64,000 nucleotides of DNA from Crocodylus rhombifer (taxonomy: Eukaryota > Chordata > Crocodylia > Crocodylidae): assembly GCA_038503035.1 (NCBI GenBank), contig JAVSML010001163.1, positions 687,166 to 751,165 on the forward strand, written 5' to 3'. Positions within the stretch are counted from its first letter, which is position 1. The number at the start of each line of letters is the position of its first letter. Positions 1 through 11,785 of the stretch are shown in pieces. The position numbers were made by a program, and so were the translations under genes. The notes under the pieces are model-generated. The model was not told where the DNA came from, ran no database searches, and saw only the letters and a program-made list of their open reading frames with translations.

Positions 1-3000
1 ATATATTTTTGGAGGTAATAGAATTTGCCTCAACGTTATCTGAAAGTAGCCAAGAGGGAAATCATTTTGTTTACCACCTTGGTAATGAATATGGAGGTCT
101 AGGCCAAGGTGAACAAATCAGGATCTATAACTTGTGTATATGTGAGTAGATTCAGGGAGAATGTAGTGATAGCTAAAACAACTCGAGAACCTTTATAAAC
201 CTTTGGCCAGATCCTTACTCCAACCATTAGGTATCCAAATGACACTTATATACATATCTAAATGAAATCCTGTTCCACTCTGCTCGAGTCCCTGAAAAAC
301 CATTAACACATTTACTTTTGTAACATGCTTATTTCTTAGCTTTTGCATTAACGCTTTTTCAAGAACCTGAGAAAGATTGCTTAGAATTACTCTCAAATGC
401 CTTGGTATCATTTATATGCTTAATAGGTAGAGTAAGTTCCAGCCCTTTGTTTCCTGGTAGTATCATAAAAGGCAAAACATGATTTGCGTGATCACATATG
501 GCCATTCCTGATGTACATATTCTGAATGTTTAATGGGACACATGAATGTTTTGTTTAGGTAGCCATCAAAGTTGTCTCAAAGCAAATACAGACATAATGG
601 GAGCTTCTCAGGTTACGTAGTCATCCTGGTCAATAGAAGTCATTATCTGCTGTTTTGTTAGTGAGTACCGAAAGCTGACAAAAGCCAGGAGTTTCATGGT
701 AAAACTATACCTGTGGAAGCCCGTTTATAAAAGACTCTGTCCTAAGAGCAAGTGATTTTATGTTGAATGTGTACTGTATAGTTAAGCACAGTGAGAAAAA
801 TTAACAGGTGAGTCTTAGTTTCAGCACTGAATTTTCTTGTTGCTTTTGTCAATTTTGAGCTGTGGTCTTGACACTGAATTTTCTTTCATTATTCGTAAGC
901 CAGAGTCCCCCCAAGTGACTTTCCTTTTATTTCACTGATATTTCATTGAAGGGACACTGCCAAGTACACTAGGCTGTACGCTTAGGTTTTGTAAAATAAA
1001 ATGGTTAGAAAAATCTAAAAAAACCCACTTTCAATAACATTAAGTAAACTATGAAAACTATTTATTTTTACTTTGCTTTAGCACTTTCCTACAGGTTGGG
1101 AAGTGAAACACCACAACACTGTCTCGGTGCACGAGAACAGGAGGTAAAACTAACCTCTCGGGGTTTATTTTTCCATATTGCATGCAATGGAGAAACAAGT
1201 GTGGTATATGTGGTAAAAAATTGCTTTTATATACTCTTCCATTTTTATTCATAAATGGAATGGAGAAAAATATTTTTAACTTGATGGTGTCCCTTCTAAA
1301 AAGTTGACTGGATAGAGTCTAACTACTACTGACCTTCAGCAAGTGGATTGTATGTGTGATTAGAATATAATTAATTGTAAAGGTGTAAATGTCACATTCC
1401 ATAGCTTTGTATGCCTAATTTCATTTGTACGTAAGCGCACTGAGAGTCATGGAAAATGTATAAAAAGTAGAAAAGAATTATAAAAATACCCAAAGCAACA
1501 AAACCATATTACAGATAAATCCGTTGTCGTCTTAGTTAAAAATAGGTTTACCTTGTACCTGTTAAATAACTTACAAGCTAAATAACTTCAAAGCAACAAA
1601 TTTCCATTTTTATTTTTTTTATATTCAAGTAACTTATAATGATCTACACTTTTTTAACCTTTATTTAAGTGTTATGCTCTGAGCCTTTTGTATTTGTGTT
1701 TACAAACAGGTTGCGAACCTCTGGAAAAGCTTGGTGTATACTTTGAAAGAAGCTGTCTCAGTAAGACAGTTATGCTGATACTTGATCTAAACTTACATTG
1801 GGAAGAGGTGCTTAAAGCTGATCTCGAAATTGCCCCAAAACGTGGATACTCAAAGGTCACAAAATTGCTTACAGGGTCAGAAGCAAGAATCCTCCTCCTC
1901 CCCCCGCTTAATACAAAATCTATTACATGTTGCTTTGTGATCTAAAGGAAAGGCCAGATCACCGTCCTGTATTTTCTGGGGAGCCACACAGTCAGCAAGC
2001 AGGCTTTCTCTCTGCTTTTTGTTTTATTTCTTGGTTGGAAGAGCAGAAATGTCGCTTCTTTGGTAAAAGGCTGTTGGTCAGGGGTTATTTTACACCTCCT
2101 GTGGGCTGGCTCCTTCTTTTAACTTCACCTCCTCAAACAGTGCTCAGATTCTGGTCCTAACTGTGTGCAATGCTCTCTGGGCGGTGCAGATCCATGGATA
2201 GTTTTGTGTTTGCATAGAGAATGGGTACTGAAGGAAGATCTGACACCTGCTTGGCACTTCTGCAGAGCTGCTTATTGAGATTATGGAAGTGGCCCTGATC
2301 ATCCCTTAGCTGAAGGGGAGAGTTGTGCTGCACACAGCAGTTCCTGATGGTGGAGAGTAAATTTTAGCTTTTACAGGCTTTGAAAGCGTTTCCCAAAGCT
2401 GTATACGAGAGCTGGAGAAAGTCTGTTTGCCATTAGAAGAGTTTATCTCCAGTTCAGGCACACTTTGCTCCTTTTAACTTCAGTGGTCTCTCGTTGTCAT
2501 CTGCCTGTCAGAGGATTTCTGAAAATGTAATTGTTAACACTAGAGTTTAAACAGGCCAAGTGACCACATGGACTTTGCTGACATTTCACCCCGTGGCATT
2601 TTAACTTTTCTTGTTCTTCCTTTTTTGTTTTAAATATTTTTTTCCAGGTCATCACAAATCCAGAACTAAATTCTGCTCTCAGTTACTGCCTGACATAGCA
2701 CTCATTTTGGTCCGACTACAGGGAGTAAATGTCAGTGGTGTATAGCTCCCTGACTCTAATTTTTGTATAGATTATATTAAAACAAAAAGCAGCTGAACGC
2801 TTACTGGTAGATGCTCGTGTAGTGTTGTATATTCATTATACCTGAGACCTGCTAAAACGTACTTTTAAAGTAAATTTAGGACGTAGCACCTAAAACAATT
2901 ATTTCTAGTCTACTGAAATTTCTGATTCTATTAAAAATTGGCATGGAGTTTTGGAAGCATACAAATAATGTAATATATTCGTTATCCAGAAGAGGGTGCC

Positions 3001-4239
3001 CTGCTGTTGAAATTCATATCTTCCCATAGCCTAAAGGATTCCCCCACCCTGGGACTGATATAACAGGAGAAGCAGCAGGATGTTTCAGGCTAACAAGTCA
3101 TGACCACTTGTAATTTCTTCTATCTTATTAGTCATAATAGAAATGCATAGATAGACAAATACTAAAGTATCAGTGCAACAAGCATTGAAAAGAAACTCAT
3201 TCCCAAAAATTCTTCTGCAGCTTTTCCTAGCATAACTAAAGGTTGTGGATAGTGTATCTGTTACAAATTTGTCTTTTTCAGGGTTCATAATGCACAAGTA
3301 AAAACATTTTTGATGGGCTGAAATTTGCCCACACAGCCCAGCTGAGGGGTGAACTTCTTTCTTTCCACTTTTACCTAATTTTATAAAAGTGACTTTGAGC
3401 AGTTCCTAAACCAGGGTGAAAAATTATTGGGCTCCAATGCACTTTTTTGCAGGACTGTTTAAATGTTTTTGAGCCCTTTTAAAGAAACATTGCAAGCCTT
3501 TCGTTCTGGTTTTTTTTCCCCTTTGAAATAAAATAGCTGAGAGAGTGGCTGCCATTCACACTCATCCTCTTGTGCAAGGCTTTGATATTTGTAACCAAAC
3601 GTGTACTATTGGTAGTGTGCATACGATATTCTTCAGAGGACTCCTGGAAATTGTCACGTGGTCCAGATTCTCCTTTTTAATGCACTGAGACTCCTCCTTA
3701 AATAGATCGGTACTACTTAAAATCACCATTGGATTTGAATGTTATTGTAATCTGCTGCTCTCCTGGATTAAATTCAAGGTTTTTAATCCCCTTTTTAAAT
3801 TTTAAGACTGTGCAAAACTAAACCAAAGGTAGGCGTTTAGCAACATCTCATGTACAGTTATTTTCGCTGCTGTCCCGGCAAACCCAAGGTCATAGTCATA
3901 CTTTTCCCAGCCTGAGTACCGGGAGCTTCAGTTGGAGCTGTAAGGGTGAATGCTTTGGAAATGCATGGAAAAATCACTAGAGGACTAAAGGATAGTTTAC
4001 ACAATAGAATTGGACCATGTTTGAACACACTGGAGAGAAATTGTTTCTGATGCTGCAATGCTGACAGGTTTGCAGTCAGGGTAAACCAGGACAGTTCTCG
4101 TGCAGCATCACATCCGTGTGCCAAGTTTGTCTTAGCCCAGTGAAATTTAATCGCATTTATTTGATGCTGTGCTGAAGAACCTTTGTTCTTTTTTTCATTA
4201 ACCACAAAATCATGGTGGTCCAGTTGCTGTTATCTAGCT

Positions 4240-4274
<35 letters not shown>

Positions 4275-4639
4275 ATAGTATTGCTACATGATTAAGTTGT
4301 TCGGGGTCATCTCCTCAGAGTTTTCAAACAGCAACAGTGGAAAGAAAAACATGTTTCTTAATAATGAAGTATACTTGTAAAAACTCTACTTTGGCAGGGC
4401 TACTGGGAAACTTTTTTTTGAAATTCACTTTGTCTGAATTTGAAGCTTTTGGTGTCCTTCAAAGTCAGAGCCATTCTGAAGCCAACGGGCACTTTTGTGC
4501 TCGTACCTAATTTGTTTGAGTTCTGTTTCCTTATGGGCATAGATCTGCGGCCTGTGCTTTTCAGTTGTAGGCTGCCAGGTGGATTAATGGTAGATTAATG
4601 CTCCCTCTAGCAATCTAATGCACTTTTCCTAGAAGCTAG
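1..4639. other. Gene-free AT-rich stretch
   Basis: No open frame here resembles a known protein. A 51-bp exon-like segment at 1710-1760 and a splice-like site at 2649 are weak. By mammalian synteny the 3' part of DGKE (plus strand) would be expected to the left, so part of this could be its long 3' UTR, but nothing in the sequence proves that. Confidence 0.5.
4243..4271 (+). repeat. Poly(T) tract, 29 bases
   Basis: An uninterrupted run of T. It could be the antisense tail of an old retroposed insert or a simple homopolymer; no adjacent insert is recognisable. Confidence 0.9.
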
Positions 4640-4830
4640 CTGTAGAAAGGTAGGGCCCAGAGGTCACCAATCCTTCCACCTCGCTTTCTGTTTTGAGGAT
4701 AGTTGCTGTTTGCCCTTCTCCAGTTCTGCGGGACCTTGACACACTCCTCACGGTCTCAGAGAGAATTACCAGTGGTTCAGAGAGTCCTTGGGCTAGCTCC
4801 ATGTGTAGTCTAGGGAGAGCTTCATCTGCC
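4640..4830 (-). mobile_element. Degraded CR1-like reverse transcriptase fragment
   Basis: Read on the minus strand, the segment resembles the CR1 stretch just upstream of and into the reverse transcriptase (LHPRVLKELA...EPL...VPEDWRRAN pattern), with many substitutions and frame breaks. Its divergence marks it as much older than the TRIM25-intron copies. Confidence 0.5.
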
Positions 4831-5982
4831 TCTCACCTCCTCCTATACTTCAGAACAAATGCATTAATGTTTGATAACCGGCAAATCTTTTCTTGCCTGT
4901 CTTTTTTGAACGAGCTATATATTCTTCTGAGCCAGTGCTTCTGTCCATCGGTCTATTCCCCCAAGCCTCTGCAGTGCCAATTAAATTGCAGATTATGTGG
5001 TGAGCTAAAATTTTGCATTCTTCTTGCTCATTTCTCATACTCCCGCCATTTGGGTAGCAACGTCTCTGATGTTTGACAGGCTGCCCCGGTATTCTCCCTC
5101 TTGTCTTTTCTATTCCCACTTGCAGCTCTCTGACCAGTTTACCAGCCCCCTGTAAGCCTAGATTAAAACCTCCCTAAGCTAGTAAATCATCATCCTAAAA
5201 TGCTCTCTCCCTTCTTTGTAAGGGGGACCCTTTCTCTTCTGCACGTTCCTTAATGGACACTGTTCAGTGGCCGAGGAAGCCCAAGGGTCAGTGCAGCCAT
5301 GCCTTCTCTTCCACTGTATATATCCGGATCCTTGTTCCTTTCCAACGTGCAAGTTACTGTATTTATCTGGAACAAATACTACCTAAATTGCTGTTCCAGA
5401 GCTTCACACAGCATAAAGCATGTTACAATAGATGCTCACTTCTGTCTTAGACAAAACATTTGATTGTTAAAAGTAAATCTATAACTTAGATAATCTAGTT
5501 AGATAACTATAGCCTAGTTAATTAGATGAAAGAGTAAGACGTTCATGAAAACCTTGCCTCTATTTAATGGAACGGCACTCTTTTGACCCCATTTCATTAT
5601 CTTGCATATCTGCAGCTTAAAAAAAAAAGGAATAAACTAGAATGACTGTAGATTTAAACAGAGGTTCCTACAACCACGCTCTTACTATTTTTTGCCCCTA
5701 CTGAAAGTGAGCTAGCCATGGGGCGCTATCACTGCATACCGCAGTTTGACCCTTAGCTGTGTACCAGCACTTAACATTCCATATTTCAGCCATTTGTTTA
5801 GGGCCCCGTCCTGAAAGCATTGTAGGCGCCACATCCCTGTTTAGTTCAAGGAGTACACAAAATATTCCACATATGAAGGACTTGGATCCTTTCAGCTGGG
5901 GTAAATCAACATTGCTTAAATGAACTCAGTGTTTTTACACTGACTTAACCCAGCTGTGGATGTGGTCATTAATGCTTTAAAA
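4831..5982. other. No recognisable feature
   Basis: Non-coding sequence. The 5' extension of the CR1 fragment may continue to about 5.1 kb but cannot be traced with confidence. Confidence 0.4.
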
Positions 5983-6265
5983 CGGGGGTGTCAGTCTCAC
6001 ACGCGCCTCCAGACCAGATCCTGGGTCACATCTGGACCCCGCAGCAGTGCTGGGTGATGAGCAACATGGGGCTTAGCACAGCTGTCATTCCTTCCCTCCG
6101 TGCTTCCCCGCCAGTGCTGACATGCGCACCCATAGGGGCCCTGCGGCTGGGACGGGAGCGGCACGCTCCACCCTTGCCGCTAGAACGAACTGGCCTCGCT
6201 GGGAGCTCTGCAGGCAGATGTAGCCTGCGGGTTGCAGCCAGTGTGACAGCCCGGCTTTAAAACCC
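5983..6265. repeat. GC-rich island, possible old hAT-like insertion
   Basis: A GC-rich block interrupts AT-rich sequence. It starts with GGGGGTGTCAGTCTCACA, resembling ends of hAT non-autonomous elements, but I could not find a matching right end or target duplication. Confidence 0.3.
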
Positions 6266-9200
6266 TGAATACGCTCATGGTTTGAAAACTATCGCTGGCT
6301 TTTCTTTGACTATTGCCATGTATGCGTGCCCTCATTCTTTACCACAATCTTTGTTTTCAAACTCAGTTGTTAAATTCTGAATCGAACAATGTGCATCTGA
6401 CAGAAAACTGGTTATTGTACTGAATTCTCTCATCAGCGAAAACAGAAGCTAGCACTGTAAGTATTACGATCTGGGTCTTCAAAGTTTACATCCCTCGTTA
6501 GCCATGTGTCCACTACCAGGTCTTGTAACTCTTCGAGTACCTCGAGCCATCTACTCTTTATAGGATTTTTTTATAGTAAAACAGAATGATTTTTTTATTT
6601 TTGTAGTTTATACCTTCAATATGTATAGTAGTTATTTCTATTCAACCACTAATATTCTGAATATTGTAAAAATGTGAAGCTCAAGAGCGGTAACAAAGTT
6701 AGTTGTAGTCGCTTAACTATTACTTATGAAAAAAAATACCAGCATGTCAGAGGTTTAAAAAAGTGTGGAAGTGTTTTGATGTTGTGATACGGTTTTTATC
6801 ACCTGTGTGTATGCAGGGTCTGGAATTGCACTAAACAAGAAAAAATGGAGCTTTTTACAAATCTAAAGAGTGGGTCAAGCTGTGGACTTTATAGCATTTT
6901 AGGATTCTTTTCAACCAGAAAAAGATGATGGTTGTGGGTGTTCACTGGCTTCTCCCATAAGGGGTTGATGCTGGGAGCATCAGTAACCTCCTACACTCCT
7001 GCCTTCTGTTGCATATTAAGACGACAGAGTTTTGAAGAGTGCTCACAAATGAACACGTGCTGTTTTCCTCGCCACCAGCTCCCCTTCATCCTCCCCACCC
7101 CAAAAGAAAAGACTTAACTGCAGCTGTAAATGGCAGAGTCTTATTTGCAAAAGAATTAACTAGCCAGCTTGACATTGCATCTCCGGAGTACCTTTTTAAA
7201 AAGGCATTAGGTGCATTTATATCGCTTTGAGCTTCAAGAAATGCCATCTGACCCCGAATTAGAATGAACCGCTCCTCTGTTTCCAGAAGCATGGGTAAGC
7301 TGAAAGGGGGGCTGTTTACACAAAGCGATTCACTGTAGAGCTGAGACTGTCCTGTACTCCCATTGTGCACACGGAGCGGTGTGATTTGAGCCATTTTATT
7401 TTTGCTGGCAAAACTTCCTGCTTTTTTACCTTCTCGTTGGACACGATCTTAATATACTCCTTAAGCAGGTGATGGCCCCACTGACTTGAATGGAGAAGTT
7501 TATTGCCTCGGGAGCACGTGTTTGGTCTCTGTGGTAGTCTAGCGACAAGATGAATAAATTATTATGTGTAACGGTTGTGTATTATTATCATGATGATGAT
7601 TAAAAAAACCCAACTTGAGCCAGGTTCTGTCCTTAAATGTAACTTCAGTGAAGTCAACAGGACTCTGCTGGTTTCAGTGGACTCGCTGCAGATGGGCATC
7701 ACTGTGACCGAGAGCTGAATTTGCCAGCAGTCAGGTTTGTCATCTCCCACTTTGTTTCATGACTTAGAGAAACGCAGAGGTAGGATAAGATGCCTCCCAA
7801 GAGGCTGTTTGCTTCATACGCCTCAAACCTTTGCAAATAAAAACTTCTCCCCTCCTTGACTCAGTTTTCTAAAGCAGCTTTCTGTTGTCTTGTTCTGTAT
7901 TTGTTGTACTTTTCCATGTGAATGGACTGAAGAAAATGGGTGTGAATTTAAAGTATTTGAACCTGTTTCACTTGGTTTGTACATTGTTGGCTTCACCAAA
8001 CTGAATATCAGCTTGCAAAATCTGTAATAAACTAGTGAAATTATTTGACAGCTGACGGTCAGTGTACTTTTTTTTTTTTTTTTTAACTTATTTGGCAAAT
8101 GCTTACAAAGCCTCATTCTTCTTAACAAAACCCAAGGATGAGGTCCCAAGGAGTTCACCAGAAAGACACGTGCCTCCAAATTCAACTACACGGGCCACAT
8201 AGACATTTGGTAAAGGGCTGATCATAGGAAGACAGAAGAGCTCTCGATTTTTATAAACGTATATACGTTACAGCAGCTGCCTGAGCACAGACCTACTCTT
8301 TGACTTGCCCTCCCTCTACCAGTTTTTTGTAGAAATTCATGGCTTGCTTACCCTGTGTTCTTGTTTAATTGAGCTTGCTGAAAAGCGGTGTTGGTTTTCC
8401 TGTAGTGTTTTTCTCCAGGTTAAGATGGTGATGCCTAAAACTGCAGAGACGAAAGAAGAAAGAGCCTGTGTTTTCCTTTGGGTATTTTTACAACCTTGAA
8501 GTGAAGAACATTTGATCTACATATCTGGTAAGGTTAACGAACTACAGCTTGACTGCCCCCTATCCCCGTCCATAGGCGCACCCAACCAGTCTTCCTGCAG
8601 CCATCTAACTGAAATGTTTGTTCGTTGCACGGCAGGCCTAAACATAGCAGATCTGATCTCATTAAAATTGCCTCTGTAGCATCACCTGTTGCCCACCTCT
8701 CATTTAATGGGGGAACAGGGAATCGCACGAGGGTGCAAAGGTCACACTTGCACCTACTGTCTCTCCCCCCCATCCACAAAAAAAATCCTCAGTTTTGCCA
8801 AATAGAGTTCAGAATCAGGTCCATCCTTTTCATTACGTCCTGCGCTTTAAGTCGCCTTTCATCAGAGGATCTATGAGCTCTTTGTGGAGTCGTGTTAATT
8901 CTTAGGTAATGCTGCTGAAGTTAATGATTTTTACTGGAAAGACAGGATCATTAAAGCACGTGGCACAGGGAGTTGGATTTACCCTATGGATGATCTTGGA
9001 AAAAAACAGAAGGTTGTCACTGGGGGTTTGCCATCCCCCAGAAAGCAATTTCTCAAAATCTGTGTTGGTTTTGGTTTTGGTTTTGGTTTTTGCACAACCA
9101 GACAGCCACAGACTTGGTTCCCCAGTCACAAAGTGAGTTGGTAGCAATCAGAGTGGGACCCAGACCTAGGTCTTGCTCCTAGGTAATTGCTCAGACAGTT

Positions 9201-11640
9201 GTAATTTATTTTACAAAGATTAAAATACCATGGGAGGTCAAACAGCAAAGGCTGCAAGCGATCCCTTTTAGGCTAACTTCGTTATGAACGATACTGGGTT
9301 TGTGGCATTTCTCATAAAAGAATATTTTGTAAAGAGCTGATGGTTTTATGTGGTTTATTTAATAACCAAGACTAGAAAGAAATACTTGTTTTGCGCAACA
9401 GTTCAGAAAAGACTGGCTGTACAGTATTTTCTAAAGGGACAAAACTATATTTTTACTGCTTTTAAGAGGTCATTTCTTTTGGTATTTCACACAGGGGTAA
9501 TGTTGGGTGTGTGGCTTTTTATAGGTTGCTTTTATTCAGAAAAACTCCAAGTTTTGAACAGTGGTAAAGCTAAAGTGACACTTGTAATCGCTGTTTTTAA
9601 TATACCAATACACTGAGAGAATATGATAAGGGGGGCTAAATTATACCTTTTTTTTAAGTTAATGAAAGCCAGTTTATCCTTAATTTCTTACCTTTAAGCA
9701 GAAACCTAAATACGCAATGTTTCTAGAGCGTGGAGGTTGCTTTCCAAAGAGTGATCTTTTCAAATGAAATTTTAAAGCAGCAGTAATGTAAAATGTCATT
9801 TCTTAAGGACACGTACTAATGAGGAAACATTTTTTGGATTGTTGTTCTTCACCTGTTCCTGAAGAGGTGAACGTCCTGTGGTCTGAGCCCCATGTCTGTA
9901 AATCCACCCGCCAGAACCTGATGCTCCCTTCATGAGCCAGTGTTAACAGGAAGGCAATGAGCAGACGGATCGGCGAAGTACGTAGAAGGCTGCCCACAGA
10001 AAGTGAAAGCGGTGGGATTGTGCTGAAGGGGTGCAGAGATCAAGTGGCTCAGTGCTTTCTCCTGATGGCAGCAGATGGGTTGCTTTGGGTATGGAGGCCT
10101 TTGGGACTCGGTACATGCTCCTATGGGGCCACTTCATCATGGTGTCACTCCTCTCCACATCTTTTCCTTTCTACTTCCCCAAGCCTCGCAAAAGAGGGAG
10201 AGAAGCTGCAGCATCTTAACTCCTATATTATGCCATGAACAAACCTCTTAAAAGACTGTGTGTTGCTATTTATTCAGGAATTCACATTCGGCAGACCCTT
10301 TCCTTGGAAAGCTTGAAGCTGTTGTTTCACAGAACTGTGGGAACTATGGTTAGCATGGGATCTTGTACTAACATGCCGGCTTTTCTTAGCCTAACATTTT
10401 TAGGACCACTTCCATGCAGCCTAGTGCAGTGGACTGCAGTTCTCCCATCGGTAACCAGCCTAAAGATGCACCAGATTTTAGATCAAGCCTTTTGCATACA
10501 TTGAGGATGACAGGTCTATGTAGATGGAAAATATTGCTAGGGCAGTCTTGGCAGGGTGGAAGCTAATGAATGGGCAAAATTAGGCTTTGGAAAAACGGTC
10601 AAAATGGGAATGCTGGGCTCTTGACAATCAGGCTGCTTGTTCCTGAGTCTAAATATGGATGTAGGAGCCGAACTTTTAGACGCCCGCTTTTAAAAATCTT
10701 AACCCAAGCTCTGAGCTTCTCCATGTGTTTTTAGCTGCAAAGGAGTCTGTTTTGCAATTTAAAATGGGCCAGCAGCAGAAACGTAAAGGCACAAAATATC
10801 TGCCCCCGTTTTCTCCTTGCAGCTGTGGACAATGTGAGAATGCTCTGTTAGCAGCAAGGTAACAGATGGTGTAAGAGTCCTGGTGACCATGGGCCCTGTC
10901 TTATTGAGAAGGGGGAACAATACCGCGCAGATCTTAGCATGTGCCACCCAACAGAGTCCCCGCACATTGTCGCAGCCCCAGTGCAAAATCCTAATTCCAC
11001 GCTTAGGAGCGGCAGAAAAGAGCCTCACTCTCTCAAACCTGCAAAAGAGCAGCTCCCCATGTCGCTCATTGAAAATATGGAAAGGGCAATGCATATAGAA
11101 ATCTAATTATTGGCCGGCGCAGCCCTGCTTTTAGCATGGTAATCGCAGGGCCCTCCAGCTTTCTTGTGCAGGGACCCCTGAAAGGTAATCATGAAAGCAA
11201 AAGTTAAAGCTATTGAATTCCCATCCATCATCCGATGTTTGCTTTGATTATGTTGACACGATTTTTTTTGTTGGCCCCCAAATTGCAGTGAGAAGCTGTT
11301 ATTAATCACTTTAAAATGTTTTTTTAAGACAAAGGTGGATTGTCTCCCTCGTTAGCAGGAAGGGCTGAGAAAGGACACTTGGGCTGATCTGGGGGCGGCT
11401 GTAGATTTCCCCCCCTCCACAATCCCCTTTGATTTCCCATTGCAGCAAGGGGAAGGGCCGGCTGGCAAAGCTGGGAGGCAGCTGATTGCTTGGCTGTAGC
11501 CAGCAGCTACATGCCGTGCCTTGTGCTGGGTGCCCAGGCCAAGCGCTGGGCAGGGGGACGAGCTTCCCTCCGAGGGGCTGGGACTCCCGTCCCTCCACCC
11601 CCGGAGAAGGGGGGTCTCCTCTCTTCTCCTCTCCTCCCTC
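6266..11640. other. Gene-free intergenic stretch with simple repeats
   Basis: No exon or RNA gene recognised. It contains a 17-base T run at 8068-8084 and a TTTTGG repeat near 9065-9090. GC content rises from about 10.9 kb toward the meteorin promoter. Confidence 0.5.
9065..9090 (+). repeat. TTTTGG hexanucleotide microsatellite
   Basis: About four GGTTTT units in a row; the reverse strand is (CCAAAA)n. It resembles short telomere-like G-tracts only superficially. Confidence 0.75.
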
Positions 11641-11643
11641 GCA

Positions 11644-11649
11644 TATAAA
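11644..11649 (+). promoter_or_regulatory. TATA box of the meteorin-family gene
   Basis: TATAAA (context GCATATAAAGCAGC) ends 48 bp before the start codon, predicting transcription start near 11673-11680 and a very short 5' UTR. A canonical TATA box suggests a focused, probably tissue-restricted promoter. The position is seen; the function is inferred. Confidence 0.6.
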
Positions 11650-11696
11650 GCAGCAGCCCGGCAGCCCCTCTGCCCCAGGAGGCGGCACAGACCCCC

Positions 11697-11785
11697 ATGG
11701 CCCACGGGCTGCTGGCCCTGCTGCTGCTGCTGCTGGAGCTGGAGCCTGAGCCCAGCGGCGCTGACTACTGCAGCTGGAAGGGCAG
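11697..11785 (+). CDS. Meteorin-family exon 1 (signal peptide, first Cys)
   Basis: The ATG at 11697 lies 48 bp after the end of a TATA box and opens a Leu-run signal peptide followed by DYCSWKG. The donor is AG|GTGAGA after 11785, phase 2. Upstream sequence in this frame has no better start. The CTG repeat encoding the Leu run could be polymorphic in length. Confidence 0.88.

Noticed and set aside
552..660. Kinase-like wording (VAIKVVSK) on the plus strand
   Set aside because: Two stop codons follow within 25 codons and no catalytic motif appears; too short to call a pseudogene.
2649..2760. Splice-acceptor-like site with a short open frame
   Set aside because: Pyrimidine tract and AG are present but the downstream peptide is unrecognised and there is no supporting donor or neighbouring exon.
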